Source: Sphingomonas sp. RIT328
GTDB lineage: Bacteria > Pseudomonadota > Alphaproteobacteria > Sphingomonadales > Sphingomonadaceae
Assembly: GCF_000632225.1 (NCBI RefSeq)
Contig: NZ_JFYV01000020.1
Location: 1-57,591 of the forward strand
Length of the DNA stretch: 57,591 bases
Direction of reading: 5' to 3'
Every line of letters starts with the position of its first letter. Within the stretch, counting starts at the first letter, position 1. Under the pieces are notes generated by a model, which saw nothing but the letters and a program-made list of their open reading frames with translations, was not told where the DNA came from and did not search any database. This document shows, piece by piece, positions 1 to 9,125 of this stretch. Position numbers and translations under genes: made by a program.

Positions 1-180
1 GTCCGGCGGCGGGGGAGGCGGCTCCTCCACGTCGAACGTGTTAAGTTTTTCTTGGGCCTTCTTCACGTATTGGTACGCGAGCCCGGTGACGAAGGCGTAG
101 CCCAGCGCCGCATGGATGAGCACGACGATGACGATCGCGACCACCCTGCCACCGGACATCTTCTGGTCAGCATAGGCCAT
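1..180 (-). CDS. tonB: TonB energy transducer, N-terminal part (cut by window edge)
   Basis: Reading from the ATG at 178-180 gives 60 residues beginning MAYADQKMSGGRVVAIVIVV, running open off the window edge. A short cytoplasmic N-terminus is followed by one hydrophobic segment (about residues 13-35), then a charged stretch and the start of a proline-rich region (EEPPPPPPD). This is the architecture of TonB, which is anchored in the inner membrane by ExbB/ExbD and energises outer-membrane receptors such as the one at 19443. A GGGAG ribosome-binding sequence lies 13 bases before the ATG. The periplasmic C-terminal domain is outside the window, so the assignment rests on the N-terminus alone. 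Confidence 0.85.
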   Translation of the reverse strand, partial: MAYADQKMSGGRVVAIVIVVLIHAALGYAFVTGLAYQYVKKAQEKLNTFDVEEPPPPPPD

Positions 181-397
181 TCAGCAACGACACTCCCTAA
201 TCTCACGGTCCTCGCAGCGCCCGGGGGAAGAGCGCGCGTAGGCCCCTGCCCCGGCTTACGCCGCGTGTGACAGTGCGCAAACCCTATCGTCCCGTTTCTC
301 GCCACGCAAACGCTTTGTCGGACGCAACAAACGTACAATCGTTTAGCGACACTTTTATTTCTGTATCGTTCAGGAGCATTCGGCTAGCGAATTCGGC

Positions 398-1267
398 ATG
401 GTTATGCGCTTTCGCCCCATTCTGGCCGTCGTTGCCGCCGTCGCCGCCGCGCCGATTTACGCCGCTTTTCCGCCACAAAGCGCGACTGCGATGCCGAATC
501 AGCCCGGCTCTGATAGCGCTATCGGCTATGCCGATCTGACCGATCTGGTGATCGCCGCGCCGGTGATCGCCGATGCGACGATCCGCTCCGCGATCCGCCT
601 GAAAGGTGACGAAGCGGCAGGCGTAGCGCCCGGATTCACACGATATTATGTCGAGGCCGACATTGGCGCGCTGGTCCGCGGCGCCGGCGGACTGCCGCCG
701 CGAATCGGCTATCTCGTGGATATTGCACCTGATTCTTCGGGCCGATTGGCCAAGTTGAAGAAGACGCGGGCAATCCTGTTCGGCCGTCCGGTCGCCAACC
801 GTCCCGATCAGATACAGTTGGTCGCACCCGACGCGCAAATTTCCTGGACGCCCGCGGAGGACGCCCGCGTCCGTGCCGTCGCCCGCGCTCTGGTCGCCAC
901 CGATGCGCCGCCGGTGATCACCGGGGTCGGCAATGCCTTCCACGTTCCGGGTGCGCTACCAGGCGAGGGCGAGACGCAGGTGTTCCTCACCACCGCCAAT
1001 GGCGCGCCGGTATCGCTCACCGTGCTGCGCCGCCCCGGCGAGCAGCCGCGCTGGGCGGTCGCCTTGTCGGAGATCGTCGACGAGGCGGCGGCGCCGCCGG
1101 CGCGCGACACGCTGCTCTGGTATCGCCTCGCCTGCGCGCTGCCCGCCGATCTGCCCGAGCGCAGCACCGCCTCGCTGGCCGAGGCGGACGCCGGCATCGC
1201 GCGCGACGATTATCACTTTATCCTCAGCCAGCTCGGCCCATGCGGCCGGACGCGGACGATCCGCTGA
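398..1267 (+). CDS. Exported protein of unknown function
   Basis: The 289-residue product starts with a hydrophobic signal peptide (about residues 4-24, with an AAAPIYA-like cleavage region), so it is probably periplasmic. I recognise no domain in the rest. It is Ala/Pro rich, predicted mostly soluble, with three cysteines in the C-terminal third or near it. An ATG at 404 is an equally good start. An AGGAG sequence at 372-376 is too far upstream to decide between them. It is divergent from tonB across a 217-base gap that should hold both promoters, and convergent with folB only four bases away. Real-gene status is supported by the signal peptide and by the codon-position GC pattern, which matches its neighbours. 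Confidence 0.7.
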   Translation: MVMRFRPILAVVAAVAAAPIYAAFPPQSATAMPNQPGSDSAIGYADLTDLVIAAPVIADATIRSAIRLKGDEAAGVAPGFTRYYVEADIGALVRGAGGLPPRIGYLVDIAPDSSGRLAKLKKTRAILFGRPVANRPDQIQLVAPDAQISWTPAEDARVRAVARALVATDAPPVITGVGNAFHVPGALPGEGETQVFLTTANGAPVSLTVLRRPGEQPRWAVALSEIVDEAAAPPARDTLLWYRLACALPADLPERSTASLAEADAGIARDDYHFILSQLGPCGRTRTIR

Positions 1268-1271
1268 CGGA

Positions 1272-1655
1272 TCAGCCCGCGTCGGCCGGGCGGTGCCGCA
1301 CCAGCGTGATGCCGATCGACTCCCCCGCCTCGGCGATCGCCAGCTTGACGATCTTGACGCGGACCTTGCGCACGCGCCGGTCGCCGAGGAACAGCGTTTC
1401 GCAGATATGGTCGGCGACCGCCTCGATCAGCGTGAAATGCTGCCCTTCCGGCAACGCCGTCGTTGCGGCATGCTTGAGGTCGAGATAGTTCTTCGATGCC
1501 GACAGCGGCGTGTCGGGGGCGAAATGCGCCGGGCAGTCCAGATCGACGGTGAGGTCGATGCGCAGCGGCTGCGGCAGGTGCGTCTCCTCCGAATAGATAC
1601 CGGTGAGCACCTGAACCTCGAGGTCGTGGACCTCCAGCTGAAGACTGTCTTGCAT
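1272..1655 (-). CDS. folB: Dihydroneopterin aldolase (folate pathway)
   Basis: The 127-residue product has the length and pattern of FolB, which cleaves 7,8-dihydroneopterin to 6-hydroxymethyl-dihydropterin and glycolaldehyde in folate synthesis. Visible family features are the N-terminal strand LEVHDLEVQVLTGIYSEE, the ASKNYLDLKH segment, the FTLIEAVADHICETLF helix that carries the substrate-binding glutamate, and the basic strand RKVRVKIVKL. I start at the ATG at 1655 (MQDSLQ). An upstream in-frame ATG at 1673 would add six residues that fit the family less well. The gene lies alone on the minus strand between two plus-strand genes. Epimerase or dihydromonapterin-type activity is possible within the family. 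Confidence 0.88.
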   Translation of the reverse strand: MQDSLQLEVHDLEVQVLTGIYSEETHLPQPLRIDLTVDLDCPAHFAPDTPLSASKNYLDLKHAATTALPEGQHFTLIEAVADHICETLFLGDRRVRKVRVKIVKLAIAEAGESIGITLVRHRPADAG

Positions 1656-1768
1656 GGCGCCCGCCTCTAGCAAGCCCTGCGCCCGACTGCCAATCGCATT
1701 GCAGCTTGCCTTCCGCGCGGCGCCGCCGCATGCGCCGCGCGCTTCCGCTCTCCGTTGCCGAGGACCCC

Positions 1769-2302
1769 GTGACCGAGTCCGCGTCCCTTTCGCCTGCCCT
1801 GCCCTCGCTCGCCTTCGTTCCGCTCGCCGACGTGCCCGGCGCAGCGATCGAGGCGCTGCTCGATGCCGCCTTCGGCCCGGACCGTCATCGCCGCACCGCG
1901 TACAAGGTGCGCGGCGCGGGGCAGCCGATCGCCGCGCTCAGCCTCGCCGCCGTTGCCGGAGACGGGCTGATCGGCTCGATCCAATGCTGGCCGGTGGCGC
2001 TGCACGGCGACGACGGCGTCGCCCATCCGCTGGTGATGATCGGGCCGGTCGCGGTCGCGCCGGCGCACCAGCGCGACGGCATCGGCCGGCTGCTGATGAC
2101 GCACGCGCTCGATGCGGCGGCGGCGGCGGGGCTCGACGACCGGCTGATGCTGATCGGCGATCCCGAATATTACGGCCGCTTCTTCGGCTTCGACGCCAGC
2201 CGCACCGCCGACTGGCGCCTGCCCGGCCCTGTCGAACGCCACCGCCTGCTCTCGCGCGGCACCGGCGTGCCGGCGGTGGCGGGGGTGCTCGGGCCGCGAT
2301 AG
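1769..2302 (+). CDS. GNAT-family N-acetyltransferase (YhbS-like)
   Basis: The product is a single GNAT domain. The acetyl-CoA-binding motif A is visible as IGPVAVAPAHQRDGIGRLLM, with the Q/R-x-x-G-x-G/A core, followed by a helix and the LMLIGDPEYYGRFFGFD segment typical of the YhbS-like subgroup. Such enzymes transfer acetyl groups from acetyl-CoA to small molecules or proteins; the substrate cannot be told. I prefer the GTG at 1769, giving 177 residues, because the upstream 21 codons from the ATG at 1706 are Arg-rich and unlike the family. No operon partner is evident: the next 360 bases are repeat-bearing and non-coding. Confidence 0.8.
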   Translation: MTESASLSPALPSLAFVPLADVPGAAIEALLDAAFGPDRHRRTAYKVRGAGQPIAALSLAAVAGDGLIGSIQCWPVALHGDDGVAHPLVMIGPVAVAPAHQRDGIGRLLMTHALDAAAAAGLDDRLMLIGDPEYYGRFFGFDASRTADWRLPGPVERHRLLSRGTGVPAVAGVLGPR

Positions 2303-2317
2303 CGGCGCAGAATAAGG

Positions 2318-2440
2318 TCACGCGGAGGCGCGGAGGCGCGGAGATGACGCGCATGGGCAGGCGTGGCCCTGTCATCCGCCGACGCCGGAGAGGCGGTGCA
2401 GCGTTGCGTCAGAATGCCCCCTCTCCGCGCCTCCGCGTGA
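2318..2440. repeat. GC-rich inverted-repeat element, type 1
   Basis: The left end reads tcacgcggaggcgcggag and the right end is its approximate inverse, ctctccgcgcctccgcgtga at 2421-2440. The interior carries a gagatg motif and a gtggccctgtcatcc motif that recur in the element at 14793. It lies in the gene-free stretch 2303-2665. It resembles a non-autonomous dispersed repeat (REP- or MITE-like), but no flanking target duplication was recognised. Confidence 0.7.
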
Positions 2441-2487
2441 ACACTCCTTTTCGACGGAGCTGCACCGGCGCTCGCCCGGTGGGCCGT

Positions 2488-2606
2488 TCACGCGAAGACG
2501 CAAAGGCGCCAAGGGGTCTTGCCTGCGGACGGGCGCCGCGCCCTGATTCGACTCGACATGAAGAGCCGCTACCGCGGCGGACGCACCCTCTTCGCGGCTT
2601 CGCGCG
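2488..2606. repeat. GC-rich inverted-repeat element, type 2
   Basis: The left end tcacgcgaagacgcaaagg and the right end cctcttcgcggcttcgcgcg (2587-2606) are approximate inverses of each other. Both ends recur at 51153 and 51255. It is adjacent to the type 1 element and ends about 60 bases before the DUF1285 start, so it contributes the 5' untranslated region of that gene. Confidence 0.65.
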
Positions 2607-2665
2607 CCATCGTCCCGGCGACCGCCAGCCTTTACGCACGCCGCCCGAGTCCCTACCTCGCCGCG

Positions 2666-3229
2666 ATGCCGATGGAGGAGCTTCCCGATCTCGCCGGTCT
2701 CAGCCTTGCCGAGATCGCGACCCTGGCCGAACAGCGCCGCCTGCCGCCGGTCGAGCAATGGCAGCCCGCGCATTGCGGCGACAGCGAGATGCGCATCGCG
2801 CGCGACGGAAGCTGGTATCATCAGGGTGCGCCGATCGGCCGCAGCGCGATGGTCCGCCTGTTCTCGACCATCCTGCGCCGCGAGCCCGACGGCGGCTATG
2901 TCCTCGTCACACCCGCCGAGAAGCTCAGCATCGCGGTCGAGGACGCGCCGTTCGTCGCGGTCGAGATGAAGGCGGAGGGCGACGGACGCGACGCGCGGCT
3001 CGCCTTCCGGCTCAACACCGGCGATCTCGTCACCGCCGATGCCGCGCACCCGCTGCGCTTCGTCGAGGGCGAGGACGGCCCCCGCCCCTATCTCCACGTC
3101 CGCGGCGGTCTTGAGGCGCTGGTCGCGCGGCCAGTCTATTATGAGCTGGCCGAGCGCGCGCTCGCCGGTGACGACGCACAGCCCGGCGTGTGGAGCACCG
3201 GCGCCTTCTTCCCGCTGGCCGCCGCATGA
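2666..3229 (+). CDS. DUF1285 protein
   Basis: The 187-residue soluble product matches the DUF1285 family, a fold of unknown biochemical role. Characteristic stretches are the GSWYHQGAPIGRSAMVRLFS segment (start of the conserved core), the ILRREPDGGYVLVTPAEKL strand pair, and VEDAPFVAV. The ATG at 2666 (MPMEELPD) is preferred. The reading frame stays open back to 2519, but that part overlaps the type 2 repeat and does not look like protein. The stop overlaps the start of the next gene (ATGA), so it is translationally coupled to the Nudix hydrolase and cca. The three probably form one operon. Confidence 0.82.
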   Translation: MPMEELPDLAGLSLAEIATLAEQRRLPPVEQWQPAHCGDSEMRIARDGSWYHQGAPIGRSAMVRLFSTILRREPDGGYVLVTPAEKLSIAVEDAPFVAVEMKAEGDGRDARLAFRLNTGDLVTADAAHPLRFVEGEDGPRPYLHVRGGLEALVARPVYYELAERALAGDDAQPGVWSTGAFFPLAAA

Positions 3230-3819
3230 CGCTCGCCGAGCGGCTGGCGCGCGCCTGGCAGGCCGGGCGCGGTGGCGACGCGTCGCTGCTCACCGGCGAC
3301 GACCGCGAACTCGACGCCCGTGCGCCCGCCGATCTCACCCCCGCCGCGGTGCTGATCGCGGTGACCGATCGCGATCGGCCGGGCGTGCTGCTGACCCAGC
3401 GTACCGAGACGCTGCGCCATCATGCCGGTCAGATCGCCTTTCCCGGCGGGCGGCTCGACCCCGGCGAGGATGCGGTCGCCGCAGCGCTGCGCGAGGCGGA
3501 GGAGGAGATCGCGCTGCCCCGCGCCGCGGTCGCCGTGATCGGTCCGGTCGCCGCCTATCGCACCATCACCGGCTATGCCGTCACGCCGGTGCTCGCCGCC
3601 GTGCCCGCCGATCTGCCGCTGGTGCCGAGCGAGGCGGAGGTCGCCAGCGTGTTCGAGGTACCGCTCGACCATCTGCTCGATCCCGCCAACCAGCTCGCGG
3701 CGAGCGCACAATGGCGTGGGCAGACACGGCATTACTATGAGATTCACTGGCAGGACCGGCGCATCTGGGGCGCGACCGCCGCGATGATCGTCAATCTGTC
3801 GCGGCAGCTCGCATGGTGA
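3226..3819 (+). CDS. Nudix hydrolase, CoA pyrophosphatase-like (NudL type)
   Basis: The 197-residue protein has a complete Nudix box: GGRLDPGEDA followed by the REAEEEI helix, giving the G-x5-E-x7-R-E-x2-E-E metal-binding pattern. Just before it, LLTQRTETLRHHAGQIAFPG matches the signature of the CoA pyrophosphatase subgroup, which hydrolyses CoA to 4'-phosphopantetheine and 3',5'-ADP. The ATG at 3226 overlaps the stop of DUF1285, and the stop overlaps the cca start, so expression is coupled on both sides. Substrate preference is inferred from the signature and was not shown. Another nucleoside-diphosphate derivative remains possible. Confidence 0.87.
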   Translation: MTLAERLARAWQAGRGGDASLLTGDDRELDARAPADLTPAAVLIAVTDRDRPGVLLTQRTETLRHHAGQIAFPGGRLDPGEDAVAAALREAEEEIALPRAAVAVIGPVAAYRTITGYAVTPVLAAVPADLPLVPSEAEVASVFEVPLDHLLDPANQLAASAQWRGQTRHYYEIHWQDRRIWGATAAMIVNLSRQLAW

Positions 3820-5027
3820 CGCTGGCGCTCGACGCCATCGCGGCGCGCGAGGGCTTCGCCGATCTGATCGCCGCGCTCGGCGGGCCGGAGCGGACGCGGC
3901 TGGTCGGCGGCGTCGTGCGCGATACGTTGCTCGGGCTCGACCCGGCGGACATCGATCTGGCGACGCAGCTGCTCCCCGAAGCGGTGCTGGCGCGGCTCAA
4001 GGCGGCGGCGATCCGCGCGGTGCCGACCGGCCTTGCCCACGGCACCGTCACCGCGGTGCTGCCGGGCGGGCCGATCGAGGTGACGACGCTGCGCCACGAC
4101 GTCGCCACCGATGGCCGCCACGCCGTCGTCGCCTTCACCGAAGTCTGGCAGGACGATGCGGCGCGGCGCGACTTCACGATCAACGCGCTCTATGCCGATC
4201 CGGCGACCGGCGCGGTGGTCGATTATTTCGACGGGCTTGCCGATCTCGCCGCCGGGCGGGTCCGGTTCATCGGCGATCCCTATCGCCGCATCGCCGAGGA
4301 TCACCTGCGCATCCTGCGCTTCTTCCGCTTTCACGCGCGTTTCGGCGACGCCGATCAGACGCGGATCGACGCCGCCGGGCTCGACGCCTGCACCGCCCGC
4401 GCCAACGACCTGATGGCGCTGTCGCGCGAGCGGATCGCCGCCGAATTGCTCAAGCTGCTCGTCGCCCGCCATGCGGTGGCGGTGATCGCGCTGATGATCG
4501 AGCGCGGCATCTGGCGCGCGGTGTTGCCCGAGATCACCGACGCGCGCGCCCTGGCCGACCTCGCCGGGCGCGAGGCGGCGGCGGGTGTCGCGCCCGATCC
4601 GATCCGTCGGCTCGCGACGCTGATCCCGCCGGCTGCGGCGGAGGCGGTCGGCGCGCGGCTCAAGCTGTCGAATGCCGATCGCAAGCGGCTGATCGCGGCG
4701 ACGCAAGGTCCGGGCGACGAGGGCGCGCGCGCGCTCGCCTATCGCGTCGGTTTCGCGAGCGCCGAGGACCGGCTGCTGATCGCCGGCGCCGACGTCGCGC
4801 CGCTGCGCGACTGGACGCCGCCGGCCCTGCCGATCGGCGGCGGCGCGCTGGTCGAGCGCGGCCTACGCAAGGGGCCGGAGGTCGCGGCGGTGCTGCGTCA
4901 GATCGAGACGCGCTGGATCGCCGAGGGCTTCCCCGACGCCGCGCGCGTCGCTCAGCTCGCCGACGAGGCGGTGCGCGCCGCGACGATCATGCGCAGCGCG
5001 TCGGACGCCTCGAGCGGTCGCGCATAA
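3813..5027 (+). CDS. cca: CCA tRNA nucleotidyltransferase / poly(A) polymerase family
   Basis: The 404-residue product is a class II nucleotidyltransferase. The head domain shows RLVGGVVRDTLLG and the catalytic DIDLAT metal-binding aspartates, then GLAHGTVTAVLPGGPIEVTT and RRDFTINALY. The neck region follows with GDPYRRIAEDHLRILRFFRF. It probably adds or repairs the 3' CCA end of tRNAs, although both tRNAs in this window already encode CCA. No HD domain is visible at the C-terminus. It starts inside the end of the Nudix gene (7-base overlap). Its 3' end overlaps the convergent c-di-GMP gene by 76 bases, so the two transcripts are antisense at their ends. Confidence 0.92.
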   Translation: MVTLALDAIAAREGFADLIAALGGPERTRLVGGVVRDTLLGLDPADIDLATQLLPEAVLARLKAAAIRAVPTGLAHGTVTAVLPGGPIEVTTLRHDVATDGRHAVVAFTEVWQDDAARRDFTINALYADPATGAVVDYFDGLADLAAGRVRFIGDPYRRIAEDHLRILRFFRFHARFGDADQTRIDAAGLDACTARANDLMALSRERIAAELLKLLVARHAVAVIALMIERGIWRAVLPEITDARALADLAGREAAAGVAPDPIRRLATLIPPAAAEAVGARLKLSNADRKRLIAATQGPGDEGARALAYRVGFASAEDRLLIAGADVAPLRDWTPPALPIGGGALVERGLRKGPEVAAVLRQIETRWIAEGFPDAARVAQLADEAVRAATIMRSASDASSGRA

Positions 5028-6637
5028 AGATAGCCCTGGCCGAAGGTGCAGCCGAGCGCGGCGAGCGTCTGCGCCAGTTCGTTGCTCTCGACGCCTTCCG
5101 CCGTGGTGCGCATGCCGAGCGCCTGCGCGAGGCTGAGCACCGCGCGCACGATCGCGATCTTGTCGCGGTCGGCGAGCATGCCGGAGACGAAGCTGCGGTC
5201 GATCTTGAGGATGTCGATCGGCAGCTTCTGGAGATAGGCGAGGTTGGAATAGCCGGTGCCGAAATCGTCCATCGCCAGCGTCGTGCCGAGCGCCTTCAGC
5301 CCGTGCATGATGCCGGCGATACGATCGGGATCGGTGACGATCGCGCTTTCGGTCAGTTCGAGCACGAAGCGGTCGCCGCTCAGCGCATGGCGGATCAGCG
5401 CCGCCTCGACCACCGGGGTGATGTCGTCGCGCTGGAGCTGGATCGCCGACAGATTGACCGCGACGCGCATCCCGCAATTGCCGCCGCATTCCTCGTCCCA
5501 CCAGCGCAGCGTCCGCGCCGCCTCGTCCATCGCCCAGCGGCCGAGCGGGACGATCAGCCCCGATTCCTCCGCGACCGGGATGAAGTCGCTCGGCTGATGC
5601 TCGACACCCTGCGGATCGCGCCAGCGCGCCAGCGCCTCGAACGAGACGATCGCACCGGTGGCGAGATCGCAGATCGGCTGAAAGGCGAGCCGCAGCTGGC
5701 GGTCGTCGATCGCGCGGCGCAGCGCCGTCTCCATCGCGAACCGCTCGCGCGCCAGCGTGAAGGCCTGCGTCTGATAGCTTTCGACCTGCCGCCCGGTCTT
5801 GGCGCCCTTGACCGCGAATTGCGCGTTGCGGATCAGCTCCTCGACATCGTCGATCGCATCGTCGCCATAAGCGATGCCGATCGAACATTCGACGCCGATC
5901 TCATAGTCGCTCAGCCGGAACGGCGCCGCCAGCGCGCGGCGGATGCGCTCGGCGAGGCGGTTGGCCTCGTCCCGGTCGTTGTCGACCGCCATCAGGATGC
6001 CGAATTCGTCGCCGCCGATCCGGGCGAGCGAATCGCAAGCGCGCAGCGCGCCCTTGATCCGCCGCGCGACGGTGATCAGCAATTCGTCGCCGGCGAGCCC
6101 GCCGAGACAGGCGTTGAGCTGGCCGAAGCGATCGAGGTCGATGACCAGCACCGCATGGCCGCTGCGCTCCGCCTGCACCGCCTCGATCATGTCGCTGAAG
6201 CCTTCCCGGTTGGGCAGGCCGGTCAGGCTGTCGGTGGTCATCTCGCGGCGCAGCGAGCGTTCGGTATGGACCTGCGCGGTCAGGTCGATGAAGGCGATCT
6301 GACAGCGGTCGCGCAGCGCGGCGGTCGGACGCGCGAGCGTGACGCGATAATAACGCGAATCGATCACCTGCCCGATCGACCAGTCGAAATCGCTGCGCAG
6401 GTCGCTCGACCGCAGGAAGGCATCGATGCGGCTGCCGAGCAGCGCGAGCATCGGCGACCGGTCGGCGATCACCCCCAGCCCGGCGAGCCGATAGGCGCGA
6501 TTGATCGCCAGAAAGGTGAAGCCGCCCCCCTCGCGCCCGACCTGCACCGTCGGGATCGGGATCAGCTCGAGATCGCGCTCGAACAGCTCCGCCGCATCGC
6601 GCGGTATGGCTGACAGGTCTGGCGAAGCGGTGGCCAT
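4952..6637 (-). CDS. Bifunctional c-di-GMP protein: PAS-like, GGDEF and EAL domains
   Basis: With the start at 6637 (MATASPDL) the product has 561 residues. There is an N-terminal PAS-like sensor (about 20-125), a GGDEF domain (about 135-290) and an EAL domain (about 310-555). The cyclase site is intact (ARIGGDEFGILM, residues 206 onward), with an RxxD inhibitory I-site (RACD) five residues before it. The phosphodiesterase motifs are also intact: FEALARW, NLSAIQ, ELTESAIV, DDFGTGYSNL, KIDRSFV and AEGVE. It could therefore make and degrade c-di-GMP. There is no membrane segment, so it is cytoplasmic. An ATG at 6688 would add 17 residues. It lies downstream of parC with a 92-base gap and overlaps the end of cca. 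Confidence 0.9.
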   Translation of the reverse strand: MATASPDLSAIPRDAAELFERDLELIPIPTVQVGREGGGFTFLAINRAYRLAGLGVIADRSPMLALLGSRIDAFLRSSDLRSDFDWSIGQVIDSRYYRVTLARPTAALRDRCQIAFIDLTAQVHTERSLRREMTTDSLTGLPNREGFSDMIEAVQAERSGHAVLVIDLDRFGQLNACLGGLAGDELLITVARRIKGALRACDSLARIGGDEFGILMAVDNDRDEANRLAERIRRALAAPFRLSDYEIGVECSIGIAYGDDAIDDVEELIRNAQFAVKGAKTGRQVESYQTQAFTLARERFAMETALRRAIDDRQLRLAFQPICDLATGAIVSFEALARWRDPQGVEHQPSDFIPVAEESGLIVPLGRWAMDEAARTLRWWDEECGGNCGMRVAVNLSAIQLQRDDITPVVEAALIRHALSGDRFVLELTESAIVTDPDRIAGIMHGLKALGTTLAMDDFGTGYSNLAYLQKLPIDILKIDRSFVSGMLADRDKIAIVRAVLSLAQALGMRTTAEGVESNELAQTLAALGCTFGQGYLYARPLEASDALRMIVAARTASSAS

Positions 6638-6729
6638 GCCTTCTTTGTAGACGCCGTTCGTTAAAGCCGCCTGAAAGTATACGTTCATCTTGGGTGGAAT
6701 CGCGGCCACGCGCACCGGCGAGCGATAAA

Positions 6730-8997
6730 TTACCCCCCGAAGCGGTTGTCCCGCGGGAAGCCGGTCGGCGGCGTGCGCCCCGCCGCGCCGCGCGCGGTGC
6801 GCCACAGCGACAGGTCGGTCTCGGTGCGCGTGCGGCCCGAGCCGCCGCCCATCGGCCAGCTCAGTCCCTCGGCGAAGACGAAGGTGGTCGCGTCCGACAG
6901 ATGGCCTTCGCGGAAGCGTTGCAGCTGCACGCCGGTGCCGCGCGTCATCACCGGCAGCTCGGCGATCGGGAAGACGAGCAATTTGCGGTTGTCGCCGATC
7001 GCCGCGACATAATCGGCCTCCGGCGCGACCGGACGGACGACGAGCAGTTTGGCGCCGGGGCGCGGCGTCATCACCGTCTTGCCCTTGCGCGTCTCGGCGA
7101 TCACCTCGGACACCGCGACGCGGAAGCCGCGGCCGTCGGTGGCGGCGATCAGCAATTGCTCCTGCGCACGCGCGTTGAGGAAGGCGACGATGCCGATCGC
7201 GCCGTCGAGGTCGATCATCGCGCGTACCGGCTCACCGAAGCCGCGCCCGCCCGGCAATTTGTCCGCCGCCAGCGTGAAGAAACGCCCGTTCTCCGCGGCG
7301 AGCAGCAATTTGTCGGTGGTCTGCGCGTGGAAGGCGAAGGCGGGGCCGTCGCCTTCCTTGAACTTGAGCGTCTCCGCCCCCCCTGCTTCTTTTGGGGACA
7401 GGTCACCATGCCCCTTCATCGCGCGGATCCAGCCGCGCTGCGACAGGATCACGGTGATCGGCTCGCGCTCGATCATCGCTTCCAGCGGGATGTCGCGGGT
7501 CGGCGCGGCTTCCTCGATCGTCGTGCGGCGCGCGCCGAGCGGCGTCTCCGCGCCATAACGGTCGCGCACCTTCTTCATGTCGCGCTTCATCCGCCGCTTC
7601 TGCTTGGCGGGATCGGCGAGCAGCGCCTGCAATTCGGCCTGTTCCTTGTCGAGCTTGTCGCGTTCGCCGCGGATCTCGAACTCCTCGAGCCGGCGCAACG
7701 AGCGCAGCCGCATGTTGAGGATCGCCTCCGCCTGCCGGTCGGTGAGGCGGAATTCCGCCATCATCACCGCCTTGGGCTCATCCTCGGTGCGGATGATCTC
7801 GATCACCCGGTCGAGGTTGAGATAGGCGATCAGATAGCCGTCGAGCAGCTCGATCCGGTCGGCGATCTTGCCGAGCCGGTGGCGGGTGCGCCGCTCCAGC
7901 ACGACGAATTGATGCTCGACCCACGCCTTGAGCGCGCCGCCGAGCGACATCACCCGCGGCGTGCGGTCCTTGTCGAGCACGTTGAGGTTGAGGCTGATCC
8001 GCGTTTCGAGATCGGAGAAGCGGAACAGCCCGTCCATCAGCACCTGCGCATCGACGGTGCGGCTGCGCGGTTCGAGGACGATGCGGATCTCGGCATCCGA
8101 TTCGTCGCGCACGTCGGCGAGGATCGGGAATTTCTTGTCGTTGATCAGGCCGGCGATCTGCTCGATCAGCTTGCCCTTCTGCACGCCATAGGGGATTTCG
8201 GTGACGACGGCATGCCAGCCGCCGCCCTTCTCGCGCTCGATCTCCCAGCGCGCGCGGACGCGGAACGCGCCACGCCCCGTCGCATAGCTTTCCGCGATCA
8301 CCGCGGCGGGATCGACGATCAGCCCGCCGGTCGGCAGGTCGGGTCCCTTGACGAAGTCGAGCACCGCGGCGTCGGGCGCATCCGGCTTGTCGACCAGCAT
8401 CATCGCCGCGTCGAGCAGCTCGGCGGCATTGTGCGGCGGGATGCTCGTCGCCATGCCGACCGCGATCCCCGCCGCGCCGTTGGCGAGCAGATTGGGGAAC
8501 AGGCCCGGGAACAGCTCGGGCTCCTGCTCCTCGCCGTTATAGGTCGGGCGATAGGCGACGGCATCCTCGTCGAGCCCGTCCATCACGTCGATCGCGACCT
8601 GCGTCAGCCGCGCCTCGGTATAGCGATAGGCGGCGGCGTTATCGCCGTCGATATTGCCGAAATTGCCCTGACCGTCGACCAGCGGGTAGCGCAGCGAGAA
8701 GGTCTGCGCGAGCCGGACCATCGCGTCGTAGACCGACTGGTCGCCGTGCGGATGATATTTGCCGATGACGTCGCCGACGACGCGCGCGCACTTCTTATAG
8801 CCCTGATTGGGATCGAGCTTGAGCAGCCGCATCGCCCACAGCAGCCGCCGGTGCACCGGCTTCAGCCCGTCGCGCACGTCGGGCAGCGAGCGCGCGGTGA
8901 TCGTCGACAGCGCATAGACGAGATAGCGATCGGATAGCGCGGTATCGAACGGCGCGTCGAGGATGCCGATCGGGGGTTCCTGAAAGTCGGTGGCCAT
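6730..8997 (-). CDS. parC: DNA topoisomerase IV subunit A
   Basis: The 755-residue protein is a type IIA topoisomerase A subunit that breaks and rejoins DNA to decatenate daughter chromosomes, paired with ParE encoded elsewhere. The N-terminal winged-helix/tower part shows [20 protein letters not shown], the quinolone-region segment [12 protein letters not shown] (residues 82-93) and the active-site tyrosine in [10 protein letters not shown] (Y126). The C-terminal beta-propeller has only a degenerate ETRKGKTVM where GyrA would carry its GyrA box, which favours ParC. The residue corresponding to E. coli ParC Ser80 is Gln87. The upstream gap of 128 bases to the divergent hydrolase should hold the promoter. 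Confidence 0.93.
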   Translation of the reverse strand: MATDFQEPPIGILDAPFDTALSDRYLVYALSTITARSLPDVRDGLKPVHRRLLWAMRLLKLDPNQGYKKCARVVGDVIGKYHPHGDQSVYDAMVRLAQTFSLRYPLVDGQGNFGNIDGDNAAAYRYTEARLTQVAIDVMDGLDEDAVAYRPTYNGEEQEPELFPGLFPNLLANGAAGIAVGMATSIPPHNAAELLDAAMMLVDKPDAPDAAVLDFVKGPDLPTGGLIVDPAAVIAESYATGRGAFRVRARWEIEREKGGGWHAVVTEIPYGVQKGKLIEQIAGLINDKKFPILADVRDESDAEIRIVLEPRSRTVDAQVLMDGLFRFSDLETRISLNLNVLDKDRTPRVMSLGGALKAWVEHQFVVLERRTRHRLGKIADRIELLDGYLIAYLNLDRVIEIIRTEDEPKAVMMAEFRLTDRQAEAILNMRLRSLRRLEEFEIRGERDKLDKEQAELQALLADPAKQKRRMKRDMKKVRDRYGAETPLGARRTTIEEAAPTRDIPLEAMIEREPITVILSQRGWIRAMKGHGDLSPKEAGGAETLKFKEGDGPAFAFHAQTTDKLLLAAENGRFFTLAADKLPGGRGFGEPVRAMIDLDGAIGIVAFLNARAQEQLLIAATDGRGFRVAVSEVIAETRKGKTVMTPRPGAKLLVVRPVAPEADYVAAIGDNRKLLVFPIAELPVMTRGTGVQLQRFREGHLSDATTFVFAEGLSWPMGGGSGRTRTETDLSLWRTARGAAGRTPPTGFPRDNRFGG

Positions 8998-9125
8998 ATC
9001 GGGAACGTTCTACTGGGCGGGGGCGCAAACGGCAACGGGCGCGCCGGGTCGGCGCGATCGGCGCAATCGGCGGTGCCGGCGGCGTAGCGATGGCGTCGGC
9101 CTTTCCCCTCGGCTAGCGTCGCATC

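Noticed and set aside
2519..2665. A 49-residue N-terminal extension of the DUF1285 protein
   Set aside because: It overlaps the type 2 repeat and does not look like protein; the ATG at 2666 fits the family.
6694..8937. A 747-codon plus-strand frame opposite parC
   Set aside because: ParC motifs are unmistakable on the minus strand; this is a GC-driven shadow.
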